Below, in pieces: positions 17,836 through 26,950 of a stretch of 64,000 nt of DNA. Position numbers and translations under genes: made by a program. The first letter of the stretch is position 1, and every line of letters begins with the position of its first letter. A model generated the notes under the pieces. It saw only the letters and a list, made by a program, of their open reading frames with translations. It had not been told where the DNA came from and ran no database searches. Origin of the DNA: Metabacillus litoralis (GTDB taxonomy: Bacteria > Bacillota > Bacilli > Bacillales > Bacillaceae); NCBI RefSeq assembly GCF_003667825.1, contig NZ_CP033043.1, positions 2,105,501 through 2,169,500 on the forward strand, written 5' to 3'.

Positions 17836-18354
17836 TTAAATTTTATTAGGGCAATCTAATAAATCCTTAACACCCTTATAGATTAATATGATATCAGAGA
17901 TCTTCATTCGAACTAAGCCGCTTGATGAGGGTGCGACATAATCTATAACACCTTCAACCATACTCTTATCTTGTCTTCCCCAATCGGCCTTTTTACTTTG
18001 ACTGTACTGAAGATACACACCTTTGCCGACAAAAAAGGCAATCTTTGGCTTATAAAATGATATCTTCTCCTTCAGAATTTCTCTTCCTTCTTGATATTCC
18101 TCTCGGGTAATTTCATCTGCTGCTCTTGTTGGTCTAGCCACAATATTTGTAAATCCATACCCCATCTTAAGTAAGGAACTATCTTCTTCAGGGAGGTATA
18201 ATCGATCTGTTAATCCAGCTTCATGAAGAATTTTCCAAAAACGATTATTTTTATTTGCATAATTATGACCAACTTCACCAGAAACTAAGCTAGGGTTATA
18301 GCCTATAAAAAGAATATCTAACCCTTTAGAGAGTTTATCTAAGTCTTTTTCCAT
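17836..18354 (-). CDS. Mug-type mismatch-specific uracil-DNA glycosylase
   Basis: 172 residues of the uracil-DNA glycosylase superfamily. Active-site motif A is FIGYNPSLVSGEVGHNYANKNN-like near residue 16 (GxNP with the Mug Asn). The wedge motif typical of this branch lies toward the C-terminus. It removes uracil or ethenocytosine from mismatches. It starts 11 bp past the yodJ stop and follows yodJ in the same direction, so the two are probably one transcript. No LexA box was seen. Fold identified with good confidence, substrate range inferred. Confidence 0.85.
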   Translation of the reverse strand: MEKDLDKLSKGLDILFIGYNPSLVSGEVGHNYANKNNRFWKILHEAGLTDRLYLPEEDSSLLKMGYGFTNIVARPTRAADEITREEYQEGREILKEKISFYKPKIAFFVGKGVYLQYSQSKKADWGRQDKSMVEGVIDYVAPSSSGLVRMKISDIILIYKGVKDLLDCPNKI

Positions 18355-18365
18355 ATACTCACCAA

Positions 18366-19148
18366 CTATATTTTTCTTACCTTTTTAAAGTACTCCTCTA
18401 ATGTTAATTTATTTTCATAGATATATGTTGCCTTTTCTTTTCCAACATATCGAATATGCCATGGTTCATATTGATATTCAGTAACCACTTCTTTGTTTTG
18501 CGGATATCGGATAATAAACCCAGCTCGATGTGCATTGTCACGCAACCACTTTCCTTCTTTTGTTTCACCAAAATCTTGAGTGATCTGTAAGTCTACACTT
18601 CTGCTTGTAATATCCATTGCTAAACCTGTTTGATGTTCACTTTTTCCAGGTAAAGCAACAGCTTCTAAAGCATGCTCTTCGCCACTTTGCTCTTTTTCCA
18701 CATTAAAAATTCCTTGTTGCCTTGAGTAAGAGCGATAACCAGATACTGCGAATAATTCAATTTGTTCCTCTTTGGCATACTCAAAAAGTTCCTCCAAAGC
18801 ATCTGCTGCCACTTTACGTAAATATTTTTTAGGTACATCTTCATCACCAAACGAAAATTCAACATTAGGTACTGTCAAATCATTTGGTTCGTAACCAGCA
18901 GGAAGACCATAAGTTTTATTTACTAAAGCAAGAATATTGTCAGGGTTTTCTATTTCGATGTTACCATCTACTTGTTTGACTTCATTAAAGAATTTAGACT
19001 CTAATAAAAGTTCATTTGTTTGTACAGTATTACCTTTTATATAATTGCCAATTTGTTCTCCACTAAAGGATAATCCACCTGAAATAACGGAACAGGCTGT
19101 TAGCATAAAAAGAAAAAGAAATGTAAGAGTTAGTTTTAGATAAAACAT
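18366..19148 (-). CDS. yodJ: VanY-type D-Ala-D-Ala carboxypeptidase, lipoprotein (YodJ)
   Basis: 260 residues with lipobox LTAC (lipidated Cys19). The VanY domain shows SGYRSYSRQQ, the Zn ligand pair in SEHQTGLAMD (His/Asp) and the third ligand with catalytic Glu in EPWHIRY. It trims D-Ala from pentapeptide stems outside the membrane. Same place as B. subtilis yodJ between yodI and deoD. Confidence 0.92.
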   Translation of the reverse strand: MFYLKLTLTFLFLFMLTACSVISGGLSFSGEQIGNYIKGNTVQTNELLLESKFFNEVKQVDGNIEIENPDNILALVNKTYGLPAGYEPNDLTVPNVEFSFGDEDVPKKYLRKVAADALEELFEYAKEEQIELFAVSGYRSYSRQQGIFNVEKEQSGEEHALEAVALPGKSEHQTGLAMDITSRSVDLQITQDFGETKEGKWLRDNAHRAGFIIRYPQNKEVVTEYQYEPWHIRYVGKEKATYIYENKLTLEEYFKKVRKI

Positions 19149-19491
19149 TTGATCACCCTATCTAATCATTCAATAATAGGCGATTCATCACGTTTTTCTT
19201 TATGATGTGATAAAAAGCACTTAATCACATCATTTCCGCATCTCTTATTCCTTAAAACATATAAATTTTTTTATTATCGACAAAAAAACCAAGACTTTTT
19301 ACTTTATAGGAAAATAGGTAATAATTGAATCAATTTCATAAGGTATCATTTGTTACCAAAAAACGTATGAATTTCACATTTATTAATGTTTTTATCCGTG
19401 TATTGATTATTAACATGTTCAAGGTGAGAAAAATGTCCGTTTTTTGATTTAAGAGTCATAATTATGAAATTAACTCAATTAAAATAAATAT
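19149..19491. other. intergenic region upstream of yodJ
   Basis: About 340 bp of AT-rich DNA that must hold the yodJ promoter. No clear -35/-10 pair, repeat, RNA structure or gene was found. Confidence 0.35.
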
Positions 19492-19519
19492 AAAAACCGC
19501 ATAAAATCTAAATGCGGTT
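19492..19519 (-). terminator. terminator after deoD
   Basis: AACCGCAT (19495-19502) and ATGCGGTT (19512-19519), followed on the minus strand by TTTTTATATTT. Confidence 0.85.
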
Positions 19520-19533
19520 CCTATTACTAAGTA

Positions 19534-20244
19534 TTACATTTCTTTTTTTATTGCAGCATCTAAAGCAACAACAATCATATCATTAAAGGTAGTTTGACGT
19601 TCCTCAGCAGTTGTTTCTTCTCCAGTTAAGATATGGTCGCTAACTGTTAGAACTGATAATGCTTTACGACCAAATTTTGCTGCTAATGTATACAATGCTG
19701 CAGACTCCATTTCAATTGCAAGTATGCCATATCTAGCCCATTTCTCAAGTTCAGCGTTATCATTATAAAACATATCAGCTGTAAAGATGTTTCCAACTTT
19801 AAGATTAAGTCCTTTTTCAAGACCAGTATCATACGCTTTTTTAAGTAGCTCAAAATTAGCAGTCGGCGCATAATCAACTCCACCAAACGTTAAGCGATTC
19901 ATTTGTGAATCTGTTGAAGCACTCATTGCTAAAATAACATCTCTTACCTTAACATCCTTTTGAATGGCACCGCATGTACCTACTCTAATAAGGTTTTGAA
20001 CGCCATAACTGTTCATAAGTTCATTTATGTATATTGAAATAGATGGGACTCCCATCCCTGTACCTTGTACTGAAATACGCTCACCTTTATATGTACCAGT
20101 AAAACCAAGCATCCCCCTAACTTCATTATAACAAGATACATCTTCTAAAAATGTTTCTGCTATATACTTAGCACGTAGTGGATCACCTGGTAAGAGGACC
20201 GTTTCTGCTATTTCATTTTCTTTTGCTCCAATATGTACACTCAT
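19534..20244 (-). CDS. deoD: DeoD-type purine nucleoside phosphorylase
   Basis: 236 residues, the standard hexameric high-molecular-mass PNP. The phosphate and nucleoside regions read [10 protein letters not shown] near residue 19, RVGTCGAI around 86, and [10 protein letters not shown] further on, with DHILTGEET near the C-terminus carrying the catalytic Asp. It phosphorolyses adenosine and other purine nucleosides. Same position as in B. subtilis beside yodJ. Confidence 0.95.
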   Translation of the reverse strand: MSVHIGAKENEIAETVLLPGDPLRAKYIAETFLEDVSCYNEVRGMLGFTGTYKGERISVQGTGMGVPSISIYINELMNSYGVQNLIRVGTCGAIQKDVKVRDVILAMSASTDSQMNRLTFGGVDYAPTANFELLKKAYDTGLEKGLNLKVGNIFTADMFYNDNAELEKWARYGILAIEMESAALYTLAAKFGRKALSVLTVSDHILTGEETTAEERQTTFNDMIVVALDAAIKKEM

Positions 20245-20441
20245 TTATAAAACCTCCAATTCTAATAGTACAAAGAGTAAATTTACTATACCATATTACA
20301 TGAAATTTTTAAAAAATTATAGGAAACATTAATTAACATTAATCTTCCTTCAACCTTTCATGCAAAACAAATTTTGTCAGCTTTATCGTGAGCCGATATG
20401 GACATGATATAAAAGTAAACAGTTTAGGGAGGTAATTTCGC

Positions 20442-20579
20442 ATGAAAAAGAAACTCGAACAAGCCGTACAACATGCAAATGAAACAAACCCAGGTTCCCG
20501 AAATGGAACTCAGCCTCATGAATCCAAGAACGCTAAAAAGAAAAAAACACATGCGACAAATAGATCTAATGAGATTTAA
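20442..20579 (+). CDS. 45-residue basic small protein
   Basis: Begins MKKKLEQAVQHANETNPGSR and ends in a Lys/Asn-rich tail containing KNAKKKK. AGGGAGG lies 10 bp upstream of the ATG. No TM or Cys. Together with the next ORF (14 bp on) it forms a two-gene unit of small, basic, hydrophilic proteins, a profile similar to minor small spore proteins (Ssp types), but I cannot match it to a named one. Confidence 0.6.
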   Translation: MKKKLEQAVQHANETNPGSRNGTQPHESKNAKKKKTHATNRSNEI

Positions 20580-20593
20580 GGAGGTGGGTTATC

Positions 20594-20734
20594 ATGGGTA
20601 AAAAGCATCGAAACAGAAATACACCTAAGAAAAATAATCACATTCCCCCTGAAGTGATTGCAGCTGAGGAAACAGCTCATTCAAAAGAACATACTTCAGA
20701 TAAACGTAAAAATGGTCCTGGTCATCATATTTAA
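20594..20734 (+). CDS. 46-residue basic small protein
   Basis: Begins MGKKHRNRNTPKKNNHIPPE and ends in a basic, His-rich NGPGHHI tail. GGAGGTGGG sits 6-9 bp upstream. Rich in Lys, Arg, His and Asn without hydrophobic core, so probably disordered or DNA-binding. Directly follows the 45-residue gene and ends in a shared bidirectional terminator with yodL. Confidence 0.6.
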   Translation: MGKKHRNRNTPKKNNHIPPEVIAAEETAHSKEHTSDKRKNGPGHHI

Positions 20735-20738
20735 TATT

Positions 20739-20774
20739 AAAAAGCTGACAGAATTAAGTTTCTGTCAGCTTTTA
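20739..20774. terminator. bidirectional terminator
   Basis: AAAAGCTGACAGAA pairs with TTCTGTCAGCTTTT around a 5-6 nt loop, with T runs both ways. The yodL stop lies inside its right flank. Confidence 0.85.
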
Positions 20775-21083
20775 TCTCACATGTATTCGGTTGATAATCT
20801 GCCATCCTTGTGGATAAAGCTTGTAATAAGTTTGCCCCTTTTTTCCCTCATCAATTAAAACAATATCACCTGTGCTTAAATACCTTGCATCATAATCTGT
20901 AGGCATGCGATCCGCCACATTAAAAGTTTGAAATACTTTTTCTAAAACATCCTTGTGGTTATTTCCTTCAAGAATAAGCCGATAAACATCTTTGTACCCT
21001 TTTTTCTCTCCAAAACTTGGAGTTTGGAAAATGGTAATATCAAAAGATAAAGTACGTTTTCTTACTAACAAGGAATAGACCAT
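20772..21083 (-). CDS. yodL: YodL family protein
   Basis: 103 residues, soluble, highly conserved middle with FQTPSFGEKKGY and DRMPTDYDARYLSTGDIVLI. In B. subtilis, YodL of similar length is a sporulation-expressed protein whose overproduction alters cell shape through MreB. Position between deoD and the PAP2 gene yodM agrees. Mechanism not deducible from sequence. Confidence 0.85.
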   Translation of the reverse strand: MVYSLLVRKRTLSFDITIFQTPSFGEKKGYKDVYRLILEGNNHKDVLEKVFQTFNVADRMPTDYDARYLSTGDIVLIDEGKKGQTYYKLYPQGWQIINRIHVR

Positions 21084-21150
21084 ATTTCTCCCCCTCTACG
21101 AATCCATTTCATACTATTATAATTAGCTATTAAGAGGGGAATTCCTTTAT

Positions 21151-21792
21151 CTAATACCTTCTATTTTTGTCGATAAATTGATGGATTTTAGCAAATATTG
21201 TAGACAAAATAACCAACCAAATAAAACCTACACTCCAACCTGCTAATACGTCTGTTAGATAATGAACACCTAAATACATTCTACTAACACCGATTAAAAA
21301 TACTAGTACAGCTGTCATAACAGCTGCTGTCATTCTTTTTTTATGTTCTTTTATTATGTAAAATACCAATAAAAAGCAAATAAATCCATAAATGGCTGCT
21401 GAATTCATAGCATGTCCACTAGGGAAGCTATAATGAGATGCTTCATAAACGGCGTCAAACGATGGTCGTTCCCGCGAGAATACCTCTTTTAATTGATAAT
21501 TAAGCTGCCTAACACTGTAAAGCGTCACAAATAAAAAAATGACTCCAACTATTTTTCGCTTAAATAAAAAATATAGTCCAATAACAAGACATAGTGGTAA
21601 ATAAAACTTTAATGATCCCAGTTCGGTAATGACCAAAAATACGTCTGTTAAGAATGGTAAGCGTAATTTCTCAAAAAAAAGAGTAACACTTACATCTACG
21701 TTGTAAAAAAAATCAGTTGAATAAACAGATGCACAGGTTACAAAAATAAAACATGCAGCAATTACAAACCAGTTCACACCACTTACCTCCAA
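21151..21792 (-). CDS. yodM: PAP2-family lipid phosphatase YodM
   Basis: 213 residues with about six TM segments. The three phosphatase signatures are visible: KEVFSRERP, PSGHA, and SRMYLGVHYLTD (C2/C3 His with final Asp). It dephosphorylates undecaprenyl-, phosphatidylglycerol- or phosphatidate-type phosphates on the outer membrane face. Same position as B. subtilis yodM. Confidence 0.9.
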   Translation of the reverse strand: MEVSGVNWFVIAACFIFVTCASVYSTDFFYNVDVSVTLFFEKLRLPFLTDVFLVITELGSLKFYLPLCLVIGLYFLFKRKIVGVIFLFVTLYSVRQLNYQLKEVFSRERPSFDAVYEASHYSFPSGHAMNSAAIYGFICFLLVFYIIKEHKKRMTAAVMTAVLVFLIGVSRMYLGVHYLTDVLAGWSVGFIWLVILSTIFAKIHQFIDKNRRY

Positions 21793-21831
21793 ATCCTTTT
21801 ACTTCTTTAAAGGGAAACATTCTATCAAGTA

Positions 21832-21864
21832 AAAAAGACCGACTATGAACGTATCGGTCTTTTT
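21832..21864 (-). terminator. terminator
   Basis: AAAAAGACCGA and TCGGTCTTTTT arms around an 11-nt loop, downstream of the 45-residue ORF at 21898-22035. Confidence 0.8.
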
Positions 21865-21897
21865 CTATAATTATAATCTATTATAAAAAATAGATGA

Positions 21898-22035
21898 TTA
21901 TACCTTTTTATGCTTTGATTGTTCGCGGTGACCGGGTGCTGGCTTCTGTTTATAAGCATATTCCTCTGCTGTTTCTGTATCTCTATGAGCCATTATGGCC
22001 TTTTGTTCAGGACTATTATGATGTTTTTTAGACAA
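21898..22035 (-). CDS. 45-residue hydrophilic small protein
   Basis: Start TTG at 22035 is preferred because GAGGTG is 7 bp upstream; a GTG 66 bp earlier has no SD. Product begins MSKKHHNSPEQKAIMAHRD and ends QSKHKKV. Low hydrophobicity, with His/Lys/Glu enrichment. Its make-up resembles the miniproteins at 20442, 20594 and 22161, which cluster around yodL/yodM. Function unknown. Confidence 0.55.
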   Translation of the reverse strand: MSKKHHNSPEQKAIMAHRDTETAEEYAYKQKPAPGHREQSKHKKV

Positions 22036-22160
22036 GACGCTCACCTCACTCAGTAAAGTTAATTCAGAGTTAGTTTCTCTTTCTTCATTAAAAACATTCA
22101 CATGTTAATTAGGGGACTCCTATAACCATAGGTCAACTCCCCTCATAAAGAGGGGAAATT

Positions 22161-22301
22161 TTATTGACCATCGGCACCATTTAAGGTTACTCTTCGAATA
22201 TGATCATCTTCAAAGCCATTTTCTCTAAGTTTCTTCGCCTTATCATCCACAAGCTTCTTTTGATCTACCTCTGATGATGGTGTGTTTTTCTTCTTAGACA
22301 T
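22161..22301 (-). CDS. 46-residue hydrophilic small protein
   Basis: A GGAGGT 9 bp before the ATG. Product begins MSKKKNTPSSEVDQKKLVDD and ends RRVTLNGADGQ. Charged, no hydrophobic segment. An inverted repeat CCCCTC / GAGGGG lies just past the stop but has no U tract. Function unknown. Confidence 0.55.
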   Translation of the reverse strand: MSKKKNTPSSEVDQKKLVDDKAKKLRENGFEDDHIRRVTLNGADGQ

Positions 22302-22411
22302 GTTGTACCTCCAAAAAAGAATGTGTCACAATCTTTAGTTTAGCTAAAATGGAGATTTTCATTCAGGCACCTAGCCCTTCCCGGAATTTGTAAAGAATGG
22401 TGACCTTATAT

Positions 22412-23185
22412 TCATTCATCAGCTTTGACTTGACCTGTATAGATCAAGATTGCATTTTTTAAGAATTCAGCAGTTCCTTTATTTTCTTTATCGTAGTATG
22501 CTGTAAAACGTTCATCTTCAACATACATTTGTGCTAGTCCTGCATGGGCTTCCTTTGTATAATGATCCCAATAAAAACTTAACCATTGGCGATGTAAATC
22601 TGCTGCTTTTTGAGCAATCTCACTTCCTGGGTCTCCTGTTTTAAATGCCTCATTAATACTGCTTAAAACTTCAGCACCTAATTGTTCAACTTGATAATAT
22701 TGGTTTTGAGTCATGTTTTTTAATTTATTGTTTGATTTGTCAACTGTTGCATCACCATATTTTAATCTAATTTCCTCTCCGTATTTTTGTTCATTTTCTT
22801 CAATTAATTGATCTTTAAAGCCCTCAAACTTTTCTTTGTCAGTCATTTTCATTCTCCCTTCCTCTGTAGCAATTGTCTTTCTTACATTTTCAATTAGAAC
22901 ATTCAGTTGTGCTCGTTTAGATAAAAGATTTTCTAAATGTTCTTCAAGGGCCGCTGTTTGATCAAATGATGGAGAAGATAAGATTTGCTTAATACAATCT
23001 AACTCAACCCCAAGTTCACGATAAAACATGATTTGCTGTAGTATATTAACTTCAGCAGGTCCATATATACGATAGCCTGATGAGTTGATTCTTGCCGGCT
23101 TAAGAATTCCAATCTCATCATAGTATCGTAATGTTCTTGTACTCACTCCAGCTAATGTTGCTAGCTTTTTTACTGTATATTCCAT
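22412..23185 (-). CDS. MerR-family regulator with TipAS effector domain
   Basis: 257 residues. N-terminal MerR winged helix (residues 1-75) has STRTLRYYDEIGILKPARIN, a coiled coil follows, and the C-terminal 120 residues form a TipAS domain (EQKYGEEIRLKYG to AEFLKNAILIY). TipAS proteins such as Streptomyces TipAL and B. subtilis Mta bind hydrophobic drugs and activate drug-response genes. Closest in length and pattern to Mta. It faces a divergent membrane protein gene. A candidate operator lies upstream. Confidence 0.88.
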   Translation of the reverse strand: MEYTVKKLATLAGVSTRTLRYYDEIGILKPARINSSGYRIYGPAEVNILQQIMFYRELGVELDCIKQILSSPSFDQTAALEEHLENLLSKRAQLNVLIENVRKTIATEEGRMKMTDKEKFEGFKDQLIEENEQKYGEEIRLKYGDATVDKSNNKLKNMTQNQYYQVEQLGAEVLSSINEAFKTGDPGSEIAQKAADLHRQWLSFYWDHYTKEAHAGLAQMYVEDERFTAYYDKENKGTAEFLKNAILIYTGQVKADE

Positions 23186-23215
23186 CTTTAGCCCCCCCTT
23201 ATAAAAATCATAAAG

Positions 23216-23241
23216 CCTTACGTTACGTTAATGTAAATAAC
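23216..23241. promoter_or_regulatory. probable MerR operator
   Basis: CCTTACGTTACGTTAATGTAA, an imperfect palindrome with half sites TTACGTTA and TTAATGTAA, is typical of MerR-controlled promoters with a long -35/-10 spacing. It lies between the divergent regulator and the gene at 23360. Confidence 0.5.
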
Positions 23242-23359
23242 TTATTTCAAAAGAAATTATAGGTAAAAAGGCTCAAAAAAATTACCGACACTAAATTATG
23301 GTATTATTTGTAAATTACATGTAGATAATAAAGCTCAGTATGATTTAAGGAGTAATTAT

Positions 23360-23854
23360 ATGCACTTCCTAATTTTATCCTTTGTTATATATCTAGCTAT
23401 TAAAAAAGCTAAGTGGAATGAATGGGAGCAATATTATCCAACAATGCTTTATATGTCATTAGCTAGCTTTTTATATGAATATATATCGCATACTCATTAC
23501 CATCTTTGGGAGTTAGAAACTGGTCCTTTTATTTCACATATGAATGTTCATTTTTTACATAATTTAATTATTAACCCTCTAATAGCTTTTATCTTTTTAT
23601 CAAATTATCCTACTATTCCCTTTAAGAAATTTCTTTATATTTTACGTTGGGTACTAATTTTTTTTATTGGAGAATGGTTTGGAAGGATGACAGAAATTCT
23701 AACCTATCATCATGGGTGGAACTTAGCATGGTCATTTCTTTTTATCATAATTATGTTTCCAATGATTAGATTTCATTATATTTATCCTATTAGAGCGTTG
23801 TTTTTATCGGTCTTTTTTGTGATCTTCTTTTTAGAAATATTTCACTATATTTAA
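23360..23854 (+). CDS. CBO0543-like integral membrane protein
   Basis: 164 residues with about five TM segments. A conserved polar core reads YISHTHYHLWELETGPF and MNVHFLHNLIINP. Proteins of this kind (CBO0543 type) are widespread in spore-formers, of unknown function. Divergent from the TipAS regulator. An AAGGAG 8 bp upstream sets the ATG. A regulatory link to the MerR protein is possible from the shared upstream palindrome. Confidence 0.65.
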   Translation: MHFLILSFVIYLAIKKAKWNEWEQYYPTMLYMSLASFLYEYISHTHYHLWELETGPFISHMNVHFLHNLIINPLIAFIFLSNYPTIPFKKFLYILRWVLIFFIGEWFGRMTEILTYHHGWNLAWSFLFIIIMFPMIRFHYIYPIRALFLSVFFVIFFLEIFHYI

Positions 23855-23880
23855 TGCATTTCATAGCAATCCAAATAAAA

Positions 23881-23908
23881 AACCTTCGTAGAATAGAAAC
23901 GAAGGTTT
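23881..23908. terminator. bidirectional terminator
   Basis: AACCTTCGT and ACGAAGGTT arms between convergent genes, T-rich on both sides. Confidence 0.75.
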
Positions 23909-23918
23909 AGTATAAGAA

Positions 23919-24638
23919 TTATTCACTTAAGTCCACATTATGAAAGACTTGTTTTACGTCTTCTAAATCTTCTAACGCGTCAATCATTTTTTCGAATTGA
24001 GCTTTTGCATCATCTGATAATGTTACATCACTTTGCGCAAGCATCGTTAGTTCAGCGACAGTAAATTCCGTTACACCAACACTTTTAAATGCTTCTTGTA
24101 CAGCATGAAATTGATCCGGTTCTGCATAAACGATAACAGAATCATCTTCTTCTAAAATATCTCTTGCATCAACGTCTGCTTCCATTAAAAGTTCTAACAC
24201 CTCATCAGCTGTTTTTCCTTCAACCCCAATAACAGCTGTTGCATCAAACATATAAGCTACAGACCCACTAACGCCCATATTTCCACCGTTTTTTCCGAAT
24301 GCAGCACGAACATCTGAAGCTGTACGATTCACGTTATTTGTAAGAGCATCAACGATGACCATAGAACCATTTGGTCCAAATCCTTCATATCGAAGCTCAT
24401 CATAGCTTTCTTCTGTTCCACCCTTTGCTTTTTCAATTGCTCGATCAATAATTGTTTTTGGAACACTATATGTTTTTGCACGCTCAAGAACAACCTTTAA
24501 TGCTTGGTTAGCTTCTGGATCTGGCTCACCTTGCTTTGCTACAACATATATTTCTCGACCAAATTTCGCATAAATACGACTAGTATTTGCATCCTTAGAA
24601 GCTTTTTTTTCCTTAATATTATTCCATTTACGACCCAT
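23919..24638 (-). CDS. yeeI: YebC/PmpR-family transcription-translation factor (YeeI)
   Basis: 239 residues from the ATG at 24638; the open GTG 9 bp upstream is too close to the AAAGTGAG. N-terminal [20 protein letters not shown] marks the YeeI branch, in contrast to the YrbC branch. YebC proteins are DNA-binding or ribosome-associated and relieve ribosome stalls at polyproline. The ortholog is elsewhere in B. subtilis, so this location is not syntenic. C-terminal part is acidic. Confidence 0.88.
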   Translation of the reverse strand: MGRKWNNIKEKKASKDANTSRIYAKFGREIYVVAKQGEPDPEANQALKVVLERAKTYSVPKTIIDRAIEKAKGGTEESYDELRYEGFGPNGSMVIVDALTNNVNRTASDVRAAFGKNGGNMGVSGSVAYMFDATAVIGVEGKTADEVLELLMEADVDARDILEEDDSVIVYAEPDQFHAVQEAFKSVGVTEFTVAELTMLAQSDVTLSDDAKAQFEKMIDALEDLEDVKQVFHNVDLSE

Positions 24639-24794
24639 TAAAAACACTCACTTTCAACGTTAAATCTACTACTAAAAACTTATATATTGTAATCCTTTAA
24701 ACATAATCACTAAACTCTATTATACCTTATTTACTCATTATGTTAAAAGATATTAAATGTTGAAAAAGGAAAGTAAAAAAACTAATTAGTATGA

Positions 24795-24828
24795 CAAAAA
24801 GACAGAAAAGCAATAAAGCCTTCCTGCC
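24795..24828 (-). terminator. terminator after the CapA-like gene
   Basis: GACAGAAAAGC (24801-24811) pairs with GCCTTCCTGCC (24818-24828) with G-U wobbles, followed on the minus strand by TTTTT. Confidence 0.65.
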
Positions 24829-24835
24829 CTAGAAA

Positions 24836-26014
24836 TTACTCTGAAACTTCCTCTGTATCATAAACAATCCAATCAGATCCATTTACTTGATTAGAAAAAT
24901 GAATGATTTTATCCTTAACTCTTTCATATTCCGCCCCACTTAATAAGGTTGGTTGATAATCATTATGAGTTGAAACCGATGAAATCGAAAACGGAATGAC
25001 ATTAATTTCTTTTTTATCAGTAAGTTTTCCATTTTTTATATGAAACGTTTGCTGAAAAACAAACGTATCTTTGTCTGAAGGGTTTTTATTTCCTCCAAAC
25101 ATAAAGTTCCCAAGACTATAGACAATAAACTTTCCGTTATACTCTTCAATTCCTTGTAAAACATGTGGATGATGACCTAATATTAAGTCTGCTCCAGCAT
25201 CCACACTAAATCTTGCAAGTGATTTTTGATCCTCATTTGGAACATATTGTTTCTCATCTCCCCAATGAAAGTGGATCAACACGATTTGAGCTCCTTGCTC
25301 TCTTAGAGACTGTATATCTTTTTCGATTGTTGTACGGATTTCTTCGGTATCTTCCCATCCTTCGTAACCAAGTGCACCAATTTCAACTTCATTAATGGTT
25401 GTTATATATTGATTTTCATAACCAAAATACCCAACCTCTTTCTCTTTTAAAGCTTCAATTGTATCTTCATATCCTTTTTGCTTATAATCAAAGATATGAT
25501 TATTTGCTAAATTGACTGCCTCAATTCCACCCAGTTTTAGAATTTGGGCATATTCAGGATCTCCTTTAAAACGAAATGTTTTCTCAGCTTTTTCTGTTGC
25601 ATTTGTTAAGGTTGTTTCTAAATTAACAGTAGTAAAGTCATCTTCTTTAAAAACATCATTAAGTCCCTCTAAAAAGTAAGACAGACCATTTGTAGAAGCT
25701 GTTTGAACAAATGAACCGTTATAATCAAAGTTTTCATCCATACCTAGAGTAAAATCACCAGCAGCACTAATTTTTATTGATGCATCTACATCACTTGGCA
25801 CTTCCACTAGTTGTTTTTCAGATATAACACTCTCTTTTCCATCATGCTCTGAGGTCGTTACAACTGCTGATTTTTCTGATTTTAGGAGTGAATAAGCAGA
25901 ACTAACTATTAAAATAAAAATAATCCCAAAAAGAATCCTTCTATAAACCTTTTTTAGTCTTCTACGTTTCCTGCGATTTGTTACCCTTGATAGAGATGCA
26001 TGTTTCTCGTCCAT
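24836..26014 (-). CDS. CapA-family metallophosphatase-like membrane protein
   Basis: 392 residues. A basic N-terminus (RRKRRRLKK) precedes one TM segment (about 28-43), leaving a large extracytoplasmic domain. The PGA_cap fold shows GDFTLGMD (residue 92 region), NLETTLT, NLANNHIFDY, HFHWGDE and GHHPHVLQG, which form the usual metal-binding histidines and Asp/Asn. In capsule systems (PgsA/CapA, YwtB) this subunit supports poly-gamma-glutamate export. No pgsB or pgsC neighbours are present, so here it is more likely a stand-alone CapA-like enzyme. Confidence 0.88.
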   Translation of the reverse strand: MDEKHASLSRVTNRRKRRRLKKVYRRILFGIIFILIVSSAYSLLKSEKSAVVTTSEHDGKESVISEKQLVEVPSDVDASIKISAAGDFTLGMDENFDYNGSFVQTASTNGLSYFLEGLNDVFKEDDFTTVNLETTLTNATEKAEKTFRFKGDPEYAQILKLGGIEAVNLANNHIFDYKQKGYEDTIEALKEKEVGYFGYENQYITTINEVEIGALGYEGWEDTEEIRTTIEKDIQSLREQGAQIVLIHFHWGDEKQYVPNEDQKSLARFSVDAGADLILGHHPHVLQGIEEYNGKFIVYSLGNFMFGGNKNPSDKDTFVFQQTFHIKNGKLTDKKEINVIPFSISSVSTHNDYQPTLLSGAEYERVKDKIIHFSNQVNGSDWIVYDTEEVSE

Positions 26015-26334
26015 TTCTTTTTCCCCTTTTTACAAAAGTGCTCTATGTAGCATACTTTAAAACCTAAAACTTCAACATATAAATGCAACTATAAGTTAGA
26101 GCTTAAATAAGAATAGTTTAATATACATATAACGATATTTTCTACCTAATTGTTACATTTTTTTAAAACAAATTACCTACACTATTATTCTATCGTAAAT
26201 CTTTATGTTTTATTAGTACAAAAAAAGTTGATTAGTATGAATGAATTATATTTAACTGATTAAATTAATCATGTATAATGGGTTTGAGTCAAATTTCCTA
26301 GGAAAAAATAACTATTAACCGTGGAGGAATTTTT
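26015..26334. promoter_or_regulatory. divergent intergenic region with candidate gpx promoter
   Basis: 320 bp between the CapA-like gene and the plus-strand peroxidase gene. TATAAT at 26274-26279 with TTTAAC 17 bp upstream (26251-26256) is a possible promoter for the peroxidase gene. Remaining sequence is AT-rich and shows no PerR-like box. Confidence 0.4.
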
Positions 26335-26898
26335 GTGAGTATATACAATTTTACAGCAAAAGCAATGAATGGAATGGAAAGATCTCTTGAAGAGTATAAA
26401 GGAAAAGTATTATTAATTGTTAATACTGCAGGTAGATGCGGATTTACATATCAATATGAAGACTTACAGAAGCTATACAATCGCTATAAAGAAAAAGATT
26501 TTGTCATTTTAGGGTTTCCTTGTAATCAATTTGATAACCAAGAACCTGATTCAAATGATACCATTCAAGCGAACTGCCTATTAAACTATGGGGTTAGTTT
26601 TCCATTATTCCAAAAAACAAATGTAAGAGATGAAAACATTCACCCATTATTCGATTATCTATCACAAAGTAAACCTTTTGAGGGATTTAATCCTTTCCAT
26701 CCTGTTGCAAAAATACTAATTCCGTTACTAAATGAAAAACACCCAGAATATTTAACAGATAATTACTCAATTAAATGGAACTTCACAAAATTCTTAATTG
26801 ATCAGGACGGTAACGTTGTAAAACGTTTTGAATGTACAACAGATCCTATTGACATGGAGCAGGATATAGAAACATTATTAAATAATGTAACAGCTTAA
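26335..26898 (+). CDS. glutathione peroxidase family thiol peroxidase, extended form
   Basis: 187 residues from GTG with GGAGG upstream. Thioredoxin-like peroxidase: peroxidatic Cys35 in TAGRCGFT, Gln in PCNQF, Trp/Asn in KWNFTKF, and a candidate resolving Cys in IQANCLLNYG. Reduces hydroperoxides, usually with thioredoxin in Firmicutes. Compared with the second copy in the window (161 residues, at 57805) it carries an extra segment of about 30 residues (KPFEGFNPFHPVAKIL region) before the WNF motif. Confidence 0.9.
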   Translation: MSIYNFTAKAMNGMERSLEEYKGKVLLIVNTAGRCGFTYQYEDLQKLYNRYKEKDFVILGFPCNQFDNQEPDSNDTIQANCLLNYGVSFPLFQKTNVRDENIHPLFDYLSQSKPFEGFNPFHPVAKILIPLLNEKHPEYLTDNYSIKWNFTKFLIDQDGNVVKRFECTTDPIDMEQDIETLLNNVTA

Positions 26899-26907
26899 AT
26901 ACATGCC

Positions 26908-26946
26908 AAAAACTATTGGAACACTATTCTGTTCCAATAGTTTTTC
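26908..26946. terminator. bidirectional terminator
   Basis: AAAAACTATTGGAACA and TGTTCCAATAGTTTTT form a 16-bp stem between convergent genes. Confidence 0.88.
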
Positions 26947-26950
26947 TTTT

